This document shows, piece after piece, positions 29,700 through 37,973 of a stretch of 64,000 nucleotides of DNA. Each line of letters begins with the position of its first letter. Within the stretch, counting starts at the first letter, position 1. Origin of the DNA: Synechococcus sp. CCY 9618 (GTDB lineage Bacteria; Cyanobacteriota; Cyanobacteriia; PCC-6307; Cyanobiaceae); assembly GCF_019038415.1 (NCBI RefSeq), contig NZ_JAFKRG010000019.1, forward strand, positions 62,001-126,000, given 5' to 3'. The translations under genes were made by a program, and so were the position numbers. The notes below the pieces were generated by a model. It did no database searches, was not told where the DNA came from, and saw only the letters and a list, made by a program, of their open reading frames with translations.

Positions 29700-30990
29700 C
29701 GGCCAGCAGTTCGATCAATGCCGAACGCAGTCGCTCAGGGGTGTGTTGCTCCGCGAAGGCCTGCCAGCCGCTGTTTGTTTCGGCCTGATCGAGATAGGGA
29801 TCCTGGATCATCCGGTGCAGTGTTCCGGCAATGGTATCCACATCGCCTTCCGGAGCGACTTCCCCGAGAGAATACTGTTTGGCGAGATCAGCCATCAGAT
29901 GGCCATCGCTCACGAGGATGGGCTTCTTCAGCAGAGCAGCCTTGGTCATGATGTTGCTGGTGTTGGGGAAATCGCTGTAGGCCGCATAGATCACATCTGA
30001 AATCTGAATCATCTGATTCAGGCAGGCTTCACTGGAGAGGCGCTGGAGGTGACAGTAGAGGTTCGGTGCATCTTCCCAGGAACGTTGCAGTGCCATTCGG
30101 GTCGGTGTGTCGATCTCTCCCCAGTAGATTTCTCCACCCAGAAAGAAGAAGGCCTCCTTCAGTTCAGAGCGCTGCAGGGCGGCGGTGAACTCCACCAGTC
30201 CCTTGGTCCGCTGCAGGTGCCCCACCAGGGAGATGATGCGCCGATTTCCGGCCATGGCTTTCACCTTGGCGGGCAGGCCACTGGGGGGCTCCAGCTGAAG
30301 ATCAGTGAAATCCGGGAAAGCCACCACCCGCTTGTCGGGGCCTGCGAGGGACTGAAGCGCGGGGATGATCCACGGGTCGGCAACGGCGATTCCCCTGCAG
30401 GAAGGAAGGGGCACGAAACGCTCCGGACAGGAGAGGCCCCCCGTGTAGGGGATGGCTTTGCCTGGCATTCGGAAGGGGCGGGAGTTGTAGTACAGGCCGG
30501 TCCAGGGGAATCCGAACTGGTGCTGGGCGTGGCGGAAATCGCGGAAGTCGTCGTCGTACATCCAGGCGAAGAACACCTGATCGATCTTCTTTCCATGCTG
30601 CTTCTGCCAGCGGCGGAGCTGTTTGCCGATGATGCCGAAGTGTCGGTTCGCCCTGACGAGTCGGTTGACTCGCCTGTTCGGGCCGCGCCCAATGGGCACC
30701 AGGTGGACGGGTTGGGGTTGGCAAATCCTTTCTCTATAGCCCCTCCCTTTGGCCGGCTCAGCTAGGTTCAACGTCTCGTTAAGTCTTTCCTGGAAATCCT
30801 TTGGCTGGTTGCAGAGAGGTATAACGCGAGCTCCCAACTCAGCTAGGGCGAGAGCGAGGCGAATGGCATACATGGGGTGGTGACCCATCCAATGCCATTC
30901 GATCAAGGCTATGGTTTTTCCGTCGAGAGCTTCTGAATGCTGATGAGAAGAGATGAATGTTGAGGGTTTAGGTCTTAGAGTGTTATCCAC
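29692..30990 (-). CDS. GT4-like glycosyltransferase (putative)
   Basis: A 432-residue protein with a divergent GT-B pattern. The N-terminal WHWMGHHPMYAIRLALALAELGA near residue 35 fits the first Rossmann strand and helix of GT-B enzymes; ISLVGHLQRTKGLVEFTAAL near 255 and the later DVIYAAYSDFPNTSNIMTKAA near 330, followed by KKPILVSD, take the place of the usual E-x7-E donor site. The missing glutamates make this a distant member. It overlaps the next gene by 8 bases and lies 3 bases after the previous one. Confidence 0.65.
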   Translation of the reverse strand: MDNTLRPKPSTFISSHQHSEALDGKTIALIEWHWMGHHPMYAIRLALALAELGARVIPLCNQPKDFQERLNETLNLAEPAKGRGYRERICQPQPVHLVPIGRGPNRRVNRLVRANRHFGIIGKQLRRWQKQHGKKIDQVFFAWMYDDDFRDFRHAQHQFGFPWTGLYYNSRPFRMPGKAIPYTGGLSCPERFVPLPSCRGIAVADPWIIPALQSLAGPDKRVVAFPDFTDLQLEPPSGLPAKVKAMAGNRRIISLVGHLQRTKGLVEFTAALQRSELKEAFFFLGGEIYWGEIDTPTRMALQRSWEDAPNLYCHLQRLSSEACLNQMIQISDVIYAAYSDFPNTSNIMTKAALLKKPILVSDGHLMADLAKQYSLGEVAPEGDVDTIAGTLHRMIQDPYLDQAETNSGWQAFAEQHTPERLRSALIELLADG

Positions 30991-30993
30991 GAG

Positions 30994-31899
30994 CTAAGAA
31001 TGAAAGGGAGATCGCATTCTTTGCCACTGATGAACTTCATCATTCCATCGTATTTCTCGATAGCCTGCAGCGTTGATCAGGTTTTTCACAGATGGAAAAG
31101 AGATCAAAAGATTTGCAAGACATAGCATTCTGGTGAGTGTGTTATTTCGCAGAAGCGATAGCAGTCGGAACGTTTTCGCACATCTCAATGTTTTTCGGTC
31201 AATTCGATCCTCCATTGTTGCTATGGCCTTGAGCGCTTCGATATGACACTCTTCCTTGTTCATCAAAGCCCTGTTCTCGCCTGTGTTCCTCCATCCACCT
31301 AGGAGTGCATCTACATGGTAAAGGTCTGCATAAAGAAAGAATCGTGACCAAAGCTCCACGTCTACCATTAGCTTATAGTCGGGGTTGATCTGAGAGCCTG
31401 CTTTCCTCCAAAGATTTCTGCTCCAGAAAACTGATTCCTGTTGTATCCAATGGTAGTTCCATGTGAGATAACTATAGATATTCTTTGGGTTTCTCATGGG
31501 ATGAACCATCACGCCGCCCTTTGTCCAGAAGCCATTCCATCCCTGGATCCATTCGACATCCTCAAATTCCATGAAGATATCAGCCACGGTGCTAAGAGTC
31601 CACGGTGTCTGCATATCGTCACTATTGAGCCAGCAGAGAATATCTCCAGAGCAACGACTGAATCCCTTGTTGAGAGCATCGGCGTGGCCAGAGTCTGGTT
31701 CGCTGATCCAGTAAGAAAGACTTGACTGGTGAGCTTGGATAATCTCCACTGACCCATCTGTGCTGCCTCCATCAATTACGATGTATTCCAGATTTGGATA
31801 CTTCTGATTGAGGACTGAGGAAAGACACGCTTCTAGATAGGGTGCTTGGTTGAAGGAAGGAGTGACAACCGATATCTTTGGGACGTTTGTGAGTCTCAT
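30994..31899 (-). CDS. GT2 family glycosyltransferase
   Basis: A 301-residue GT-A enzyme. It has ISVVTPSFNQAPYLEACLSS near residue 9, VIDGGSTDGSVEII near 41, the stretch ISEPDSGHADALNKGFSRC-like near 66 and the metal-binding LNSDD near 92, which together mark the WcaA-like subgroup of GT2. Codon use is much less G+C-rich than in the flanking housekeeping genes. Its start shares one base with the preceding gene's stop. Confidence 0.87.
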   Translation of the reverse strand: MRLTNVPKISVVTPSFNQAPYLEACLSSVLNQKYPNLEYIVIDGGSTDGSVEIIQAHQSSLSYWISEPDSGHADALNKGFSRCSGDILCWLNSDDMQTPWTLSTVADIFMEFEDVEWIQGWNGFWTKGGVMVHPMRNPKNIYSYLTWNYHWIQQESVFWSRNLWRKAGSQINPDYKLMVDVELWSRFFLYADLYHVDALLGGWRNTGENRALMNKEECHIEALKAIATMEDRIDRKTLRCAKTFRLLSLLRNNTLTRMLCLANLLISFPSVKNLINAAGYREIRWNDEVHQWQRMRSPFHS

Positions 31900-33212
31900 T
31901 AACTACCTCTCATGTTTGATGCCAAGGTCATTCGGTAGACATTGGCATAGAGGGACGCAATTCTTGCAGGGGCCCAGAGCAACTCGGCACGGCTCCTTGC
32001 CTGTTCACCAAGTCTACGGGTGCGATCGGGATCGGCAAGAACCCAGGCGATTTCCTGGCGGAGTGAGGCCACTTCAAAGGGCTTCGCAAAGGCGCCAGTG
32101 ATGCGATCATCAATGATGTCCTGGAGGCCGGATGTGCGAAAGGCCACCACCGGAGTGCCGCAGGCGTGAGCTTCGATAGCAATATTAGGAAGATTGTCCA
32201 ATCTTGAAGGCACCACAACGGCATCGGCAGCCGAATAGTACATACTGAGTTTTGCATCATTGCTAATGTGCCCGGGATTATGAATAGGAAAGCCGAGCTT
32301 CATGGCTTCCCCAGCTTGACCCTCCTCACCCAGCACGATCAGCTGCAATTCTGACAGGTCGTGGAGTTCGGAATCGCTTCTGCGGTAAGCCAGCGCAGCC
32401 AGCAACAAATCAAATCCTTTGCGCGAATCTGAGATACCCCCGACGGCACCGAAGAGTAGCAGCGGGACATTCTGTGGCAGCCCAAGCTGATCCCGGGCAT
32501 ACTTTGGATCAAAGGGTTTGAACGTGTTGAGATCAATGGGGGTTGGAATGACTTCAACTGGCCATTCCTGCATCAGTGCACTGCGCCGCACACAATCGGC
32601 CATCCAGTGGCTTGGGCAAACGATCTGGAGTGGCTGTTGCCATGCTTTGCGCTTGCGATTCCAGGTTCTGCGATTCAAGTCTGCCCCCCGTTCATGGGAG
32701 AGCCGATTGAAATTTGTGTACCCGAATATGAATCGTTCATCCACAGCCGGTGGAGGCATCACATAGTGCTCAGCTCCGCAGAAGGCCCATTGGTCGTGCA
32801 GGGTCCACACGATGGGCTTGCGAAGACAGCCGATCTCCTCCACGGAAAGGGTAGGAACGTGACCTTGCCACTGCCCAACCCACTGCAGGTGTAGCAAGTC
32901 AGCATCGGAGGCGTTGAGTTCTTCAGCCCATCCGCTTCTGCGCAGGGCTGGCGAGTGGAGCACCGGGTTATTAGTGCGGAAGCTACTGTTCCGCATTCTG
33001 GCAATACCCAGTCGGATGCGATCATTGAAGCGATCCCATTCCCTTATAGGGCTTACTAACACCGTCGGGTCGTTTGAGTGTTTTACAAACACTTGCATGC
33101 GCGACTTGATGTCATGGTCTTTACTGTGATCGACCAAGCATCGGTGAATGCGGTAAGCGGCCCTTGCTGCTCCTCCCGAGGTGTCGTAGGGATTAACGAC
33201 GAGTATGTTCAA
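31899..33212 (-). CDS. GT4 family glycosyltransferase
   Basis: A 437-residue GT-B enzyme. It begins NILVVNPYDTSGGAARAAYR, holds LHDQWAFCGAEHY near residue 140, LLFGAVGGISDSRKGFDLLL near 252 and a donor site around PSRLDNLPNIAIEAHACGTPVVAF near 335-358, where D-x7-E stands for the more common E-x7-E. The only usable start in frame is TTG at 33212; an ATG ten bases upstream is out of frame, which may mean a small indel at the 5' end. It lies just downstream of a broken methyltransferase gene. Confidence 0.83.
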   Translation of the reverse strand: MNILVVNPYDTSGGAARAAYRIHRCLVDHSKDHDIKSRMQVFVKHSNDPTVLVSPIREWDRFNDRIRLGIARMRNSSFRTNNPVLHSPALRRSGWAEELNASDADLLHLQWVGQWQGHVPTLSVEEIGCLRKPIVWTLHDQWAFCGAEHYVMPPPAVDERFIFGYTNFNRLSHERGADLNRRTWNRKRKAWQQPLQIVCPSHWMADCVRRSALMQEWPVEVIPTPIDLNTFKPFDPKYARDQLGLPQNVPLLLFGAVGGISDSRKGFDLLLAALAYRRSDSELHDLSELQLIVLGEEGQAGEAMKLGFPIHNPGHISNDAKLSMYYSAADAVVVPSRLDNLPNIAIEAHACGTPVVAFRTSGLQDIIDDRITGAFAKPFEVASLRQEIAWVLADPDRTRRLGEQARSRAELLWAPARIASLYANVYRMTLASNMRGS

Positions 33213-33286
33213 GAATCCTCATGAAGTTTGGGCCTCGTCCTGCAGGGTGGGCGAATGTCGGCTGTTGCCGTTCTTGAAGCGACAAC

Positions 33287-34171
33287 TCATACCCTATCAT
33301 CTCTGCTGGTTTGCACATACATCGATTAAAGGCCTTTTTGAGGTCTTCCGTTGCCGTCTCGATATCCAGAGAGGTGAGAAAGGAAGCCCAGCCTTTCGGC
33401 TTGATTGGAAGGTTTCTCTTTTTACATCTACGAAGCCACAGATCTCTAGAATAGGAGTGCAATTGCTCGAAATCCCAGAGCCGGTGATGCAGTGCTCCCA
33501 CGGTGGAAAGGCTGACATTCTGGTTGACGGATGGGTGGGGCAGCGTGCGGAGAAGCCATGAGTGCCAAGCCTTCTGCAGGCTGTATCGCCATGCCATGCG
33601 GCTATTTCTGTGTTTCAAAACCCAGCGTAACCAATGGAATACTGATGAACTCTCAGTCACCTTTTCATACATGCCGACGAATTCAGCGTAGTGAGAAAAA
33701 GATGAAAGTTCTTTCCGACTTCTCTCTTAAAGAAAGGCCCGCCTCTTTTCATGGTTGGTCGGATCCTTGTTGTACTTTTCATGGACTTTGCCAAGCTCGC
33801 CTCCAGGTTCTCTACGCACACACTGGTCGATACTCTCAAGTACGAGAAGCTCTGCCTTCTCGCTCTCTCTCTGAACGGTGGCGTAGGTATTCCCAGCAAA
33901 TATTTTCAAAGTTTGGCAGAACTAGCCGAGGGGTTTCCCCCGGTTTCAGATCGAGATGGCACTCTCTCAAGAATGCCGGCACCTTCGGGCCTGGTACGTG
34001 CTCAAGCAGGTGAGATGATTATCCCAAGTCTGCTGATTGGTCAGCACAGGGAAGCCTCTTCAGCAAGTCTGCCCTGATTAGCGCGGGATCATCCGAGTTG
34101 TAGTCCACGTTCAACCAGCCTGGCTGATTGACATATACAGCTCCACAACCAAGATTGATACTGATTGTCAT
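33287..34171 (-). pseudogene. Class I SAM-dependent methyltransferase, frameshifted remnant
   Basis: Reading the minus strand from ATG 34171 gives NLGCGAVYVNQPGWLNVDYN and RADLLKRLPCADQSADL, then an in-frame TAA (34021-34019, codon 51), then SSHLLEHVPGPKVPAFLREC and LKPGETPRLVLPNFENICWE, all typical of this methyltransferase family. The frame then shifts near 33880 to ELLVLESIDQCVRREPGGELG, meets another stop at 33729-33727, continues to NVSLSTVGALHHRLWDFEQL, shifts again to GFVDVKRETFQSSRKAGLPF near 33400, and ends in a third frame with GRPQKGL and SMYVQTSRDD. Two stops and three frame changes leave no working product. Its ATG overlaps the upstream stop (ATGA), so it was once an operon member. 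Confidence 0.8.
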
Positions 34172-35184
34172 CGATCTTCTATGCTATGGGGGGTTCTCTC
34201 GAGAGACTTTCTAGCTAGCGTTCTGAATCTCTTCGGGATGGTGGAGAGCAGCCGTGCACGAACTGTTGCCCGCCAATGGTTTCGATGGCTTTGCTCCTGC
34301 GGAGGCCTATTTTCATCAGCATCCTGATAACAAAAAACTGTCTTAAAAGTTGAGCGATCCGCCATCGAATTACGCAGGATCCAGCATGGGTGGACGATTT
34401 CACCGAGACTCCTATCGATCTTGGTTGAATACTGCTCTGTTTTGGTGTGGGTGGCATCAGCTCCGTAGCCTATATTCTCGACCAGATTCTGGTTGGGAAG
34501 AGCTATCAAGCCACCATTAGCGAAGACGGTGTAGCACCACTGGTAATCCCATGTGTCGGGCTCTCCCTCATTCCGGAGCAGGTCCCACGTGTTGCTCCAA
34601 AACGCTTTCTCAGTTGGGTCAGTAAAAATGGTTTCCATGAGGTCGGACTTCTTCAGAGCGGGCCAGCTTTTCAGCTCACTGTCGTAATGCTTCCAGCACC
34701 TTCGCCATGAAGCCCAACCCCAGCAGTGCGGGTAGCGGCTGAAATAGTAACTCCCGTCTCCCCGCCACGTTCCACCTTGGAAATTGCTTCCGGCGATTCC
34801 CCAAATTCTGCTATCATCTCGATATCGTTCAAGAAGTTCAGAACAAAAAGGAAGAAATTCTTGGCTGGGTCGGCAGTCGTCTTCTAGGATGATCCCCTCT
34901 TCCACATTGCTAAAAAACCAACTTACAGCATCACTCACTCCGATTCTGCAGCCTTGATTGGCTTTGCTATATCTCTTCTCGATCGTACATGGCCAATTGA
35001 TTTCAGATCTGCAAACCTCTTTAACTGCTTCAACAAGTTCAATGTCTTCGGCGTGATCTGGCCGCGGCCCGTCACAAGCAACAAAGACGTGGCTAGGTCT
35101 CATCGGCCTGATTGATTCAATTACTCGTTGGGTCTGTTGAGGCCTGCGCCAGGCGATTAACAGGATTGGCGTGTTGAAAGACAT
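34168..35184 (-). CDS. Nucleotide-diphospho-sugar transferase-like glycosyltransferase
   Basis: A 338-residue protein of the group often labelled HlpA-like or GT2-related. It starts TPILLIAWRRPQQTQRVIESI, has FVACDGPRPD near residue 34, the phrase SKANQGCRIGVSDAVSWFF near 73 and the acidic ILEDDCRPS near 98 that takes the DXD place, then the aromatic run YPHCWGWASWRRCW near 150. DTWDYQWCY near 220 is also conserved in this group. It is the first gene of the leftward glycan set; the broken methyltransferase follows it with a 4-base overlap. Confidence 0.72.
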   Translation of the reverse strand: MSFNTPILLIAWRRPQQTQRVIESIRPMRPSHVFVACDGPRPDHAEDIELVEAVKEVCRSEINWPCTIEKRYSKANQGCRIGVSDAVSWFFSNVEEGIILEDDCRPSQEFLPFCSELLERYRDDSRIWGIAGSNFQGGTWRGDGSYYFSRYPHCWGWASWRRCWKHYDSELKSWPALKKSDLMETIFTDPTEKAFWSNTWDLLRNEGEPDTWDYQWCYTVFANGGLIALPNQNLVENIGYGADATHTKTEQYSTKIDRSLGEIVHPCWILRNSMADRSTFKTVFCYQDADENRPPQEQSHRNHWRATVRARLLSTIPKRFRTLARKSLERTPHSIEDR

Positions 35185-35889
35185 GTTAGTGGGCCACCGT
35201 TATATCAGGATGGTAGCAGGTTTCTCGGAATATGCTTGCTTCGATCTTATCTCCTTGTTCTTCTTTCGACCTCTGCATTGAGTTGGGTGCCCCATTGGTA
35301 TTGCGAGGAATTCTGGATCTGCTGGCACATTCGCTTTTTCTAGCCCACCTTACTCATTATCCCACTATTGCTGCTTTGCCTCCATGTGGCTTAATGACCT
35401 CTGTCTGACCCCTATGCAAAACTTGTCCAGACTATGGCAAGAAGTCCCTGCAGTCGGATCTAACCCTTTGCCGCTTTACCCCCGAATTGCTTCCGTACGG
35501 ATTACCTGCTGGTTGAATCTCGTCAATGACCTTTAAGATTCTATTGCTCTCCTCGGCGCTGTGCTAATTATCTTTCTTGTCTGAATTTCTTGGAGTGCAG
35601 GGTCTACAGCTGTGGATAGCTTCCCATTAGCCTTCTGCCTGCAACCTCTCAACAGCATTGTAGTTCCCATCCAACGGTAACTTCCTGCTCTAGGGCAATC
35701 AACCAATTCTCCCAGCTCTGGATTGGCTGTGGATGAGGGCTTGGCCTCTGATGATCTGTGAAATACCCATCGGCGTGTTTTAAGTGGCGTAGCAGTTTCG
35801 AAAGGTTTGGCTCCAAAGGCATCTAGCTGTATGATAATGCGGCGAACGTATTCTCAGCCTTTGTCCAAAGTGGCCTTACTCTACGGCGT
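35185..35889. other. Gene-poor stretch inside the glycan island
   Basis: About 700 A+T-rich bases separate the leftward glycosyltransferase from a rightward methyltransferase, with no intact gene of convincing quality. On the minus strand an open frame of 57 codons (35822-35649) reads MPLEPNLSKLLRHLKHADGY at its start and later SWENWLIALEQEVTVGWEL; after the stop the frame goes on with EVAGRRLMGSYPQL before a further stop. On the plus strand 35232-35405 is open for 57 codons without a recognisable motif. This looks like eroded coding sequence, but I cannot name a parent. Divergent promoters of the flanking genes must also lie here. Confidence 0.45.
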
Positions 35890-36813
35890 ATGTTGAGCCC
35901 TCTTTCCGGATCAGCTGATGTTGAGCTCTTACATGAAGTAGATGCGGCTTTAATCTCCAAGCGATGGAGAGATGAGCTTGGTATTCACTGGGAGCCTGCT
36001 GACAACATGGATCGCATTCAATATTGGCGGGATCATACAACAGGTTTACTATTCTACTCGCCGCCTGAAGCGGCTGGCGAGGCCGATATCTATCTTCAGC
36101 TGCAGAGACTGCCTTGGTATTATATGTCTGAAAAATGGGAGTTCACGAGCGCGTTGAGAATTCTTGCTGGTCATCAAAGCCAGCAACAGCTGCTTGAAGT
36201 TGGTATCGGTAAAGGTAGTTTCTTGCAAAAAGCGAAACTTCAAGGCTTGGACGTTTCTGGCGTGGAGCTCAACCCAGATGCGGCTGCTTCTGCGAGGCGG
36301 CTCGGCTTTACCATCCATGAGATGAGTCTTCATGATTTAGCTACAGCATACCCATCATGTTGGGATGTCGTCTGCGCGTTTCAAGTCATTGAGCATCTTC
36401 CAAGCCCAAGAGAGTTCCTCGAAGATGCCGTCAGATTGCTGAGACCCGGAGGCTTGCTCCTTCTTTCAGTTCCTAATGCTGAAATTTCTTGCCAGCTTGA
36501 CCCTTGCCGTGAGGTACTGCTGGATCAGCCCCCTCATCATATGAGTCACTGGGACAACGCAGTTTTTCAAAGCCTGGAGAAACTCTTTCCCCTTAAGATC
36601 CTCGAAAGTGCTTACGAACCCCTGGCCCCATATCATGTTGACTGGTTTGTAGACTCTTGGGCGAAGCTGCCTCGGCCTCGTACTCCCAGGATGTTCATAA
36701 AAGTGATGCTGAGTCGCCATTTCTCATCTTCCTTTCGGTTTGCACTATCCGCAGGAATGAGGCGCTTTGTCCGAGGGCATACTTTGCTTGCCTGCCTCGA
36801 GAAGCAGGCCTAA
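35890..36813 (+). CDS. Class I SAM-dependent methyltransferase
   Basis: A 307-residue protein with a Rossmann methyltransferase core. The SAM-binding glycine motif is LLEVGIGKGSFLQKA near residue 100, followed by the acidic residue in VELNPDAAASARRLG near 122, DVVCAFQVIEHLPSPREFL near 158 (motif with the H-L-P of this group) and LLRPGGLLLLSVPN near 180. The residues before the core may bind the sugar or lipid substrate. Context suggests methylation of a glycan or its precursor. It is followed on the same strand by an FkbM-type methyltransferase. Confidence 0.85.
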   Translation: MLSPLSGSADVELLHEVDAALISKRWRDELGIHWEPADNMDRIQYWRDHTTGLLFYSPPEAAGEADIYLQLQRLPWYYMSEKWEFTSALRILAGHQSQQQLLEVGIGKGSFLQKAKLQGLDVSGVELNPDAAASARRLGFTIHEMSLHDLATAYPSCWDVVCAFQVIEHLPSPREFLEDAVRLLRPGGLLLLSVPNAEISCQLDPCREVLLDQPPHHMSHWDNAVFQSLEKLFPLKILESAYEPLAPYHVDWFVDSWAKLPRPRTPRMFIKVMLSRHFSSSFRFALSAGMRRFVRGHTLLACLEKQA

Positions 36814-36845
36814 AATCTCTATCCGCAAACTGCCAATCTTCTGTC

Positions 36846-37886
36846 ATGAGAATATGTGACGGTAAGCCAACGTCACCTCGTTTCAGCTGCTTAAGTGCTG
36901 GTTCTGATCTTGCTCATACTATATTCTTCTCTTATCCTGCCGCTTGGGCTAAGAAAATGAATTCTTGCCGAAAGAGACTGTTTGGTCCTCGCATCATTAC
37001 ACGGCTACGAGTATTGACGGCGGTGTTGCGTATGATGCCATTCTTTCTTAGGCTTGCCATTCTGAAGGCCCAAGAAAGCGAGTATCACATTGATGATTAT
37101 GCTCGTACCTATGGAAGCCTTAAAAATCGAGACTATCATCAGTTTCTTCTTCGTGTAGGACTGCGGGGCCTTGGCATTCTTAATTATAAAAACCCAATTG
37201 ATTCTGGTGAGCTGGGCTTTCTTTCTGGATTCTTGAGAGAATACGATAGTGACGGCTGGCTGGTTGTTGACGTTGGCGCAAATGCTGGTGACTTTGCCTC
37301 CTGGGTATTATGTTCCTCCAGGTCCATTAGAGTCATTTCGTATGAGCCTAGCCCATCGTCATGCGCTAAGTGCAAGATAAACCTGACACCATATTCTGAT
37401 AGATGGTCGTTGGTTGAAAAAGCCATTGGTGATAGCGTGGAGGCAGCAACTCTGTGGGATTATTCGATAGATGCAGGAAGTGTCCATGCAAGCATGTATA
37501 GAGATGTCATTGAGAAGATACATGGTTCTGCGGCCGCTCCCATTGCCATCCAGCAATCCACACTTGACCAGGAGCTAATCACGACGGGAATGAAGATCTG
37601 CTTGTTGAAGTATGACATCGAGGGCCATGAGCTTAAGGCGCTTCAGGGGTCAAGGAAATTAATTGGCCTTCACAAGCCCCCGGCTATTCTGATTGAATTC
37701 AATGAGATGAATGCATTGTCGGGCTCATCTTTCTTTATGATCTCAAAAGAAATCGGCCCCAACTATCTTCCGTATCGATTGCTTCCGGGTGGAGAGCTCC
37801 TGCCTCTCGCCGGCTTGCCATTGGTAATGACTGAACTATACGCTTTTCAGAATATTGTCTTTTTGCTTCATCGCGACTTCGCGTGA
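36846..37886 (+). CDS. FkbM family methyltransferase
   Basis: A protein of 346 residues (309 if the ATG at 36957 is used). The FkbM domain covers its C-terminal two thirds: WLVVDVGANAGDFASWVL near residue 138, VISYEPSPSSCAKCKINL near 162, LKYDIEGHELKALQGS near 257, and PPAILIEFNEMN near 280. These are the SAM-binding glycines and the characteristic (K/D)-x-DIEG and E-F-N motifs. FkbM enzymes methylate hydroxyls, often on sugars of surface glycans, which fits the island. The frame is open further upstream into the previous gene, so the start is uncertain. Confidence 0.82.
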   Translation: MRICDGKPTSPRFSCLSAGSDLAHTIFFSYPAAWAKKMNSCRKRLFGPRIITRLRVLTAVLRMMPFFLRLAILKAQESEYHIDDYARTYGSLKNRDYHQFLLRVGLRGLGILNYKNPIDSGELGFLSGFLREYDSDGWLVVDVGANAGDFASWVLCSSRSIRVISYEPSPSSCAKCKINLTPYSDRWSLVEKAIGDSVEAATLWDYSIDAGSVHASMYRDVIEKIHGSAAAPIAIQQSTLDQELITTGMKICLLKYDIEGHELKALQGSRKLIGLHKPPAILIEFNEMNALSGSSFFMISKEIGPNYLPYRLLPGGELLPLAGLPLVMTELYAFQNIVFLLHRDFA

Positions 37887-37973
37887 AACTCTTATCTCGT
37901 TTGGTTCCCTAAGAAGGAGGTTGGAGTTGTCGGTGTCGAATCCGTCACGGATGACTGAGCCAGCCCCGTCGGC

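Noticed and set aside
33193-33672. Open frame of 159 codons on the minus strand as a separate gene
   Set aside because: It is one frame of the broken methyltransferase: NVSLSTVGALHHRLWDFEQL belongs to that family and the rest is out of frame.
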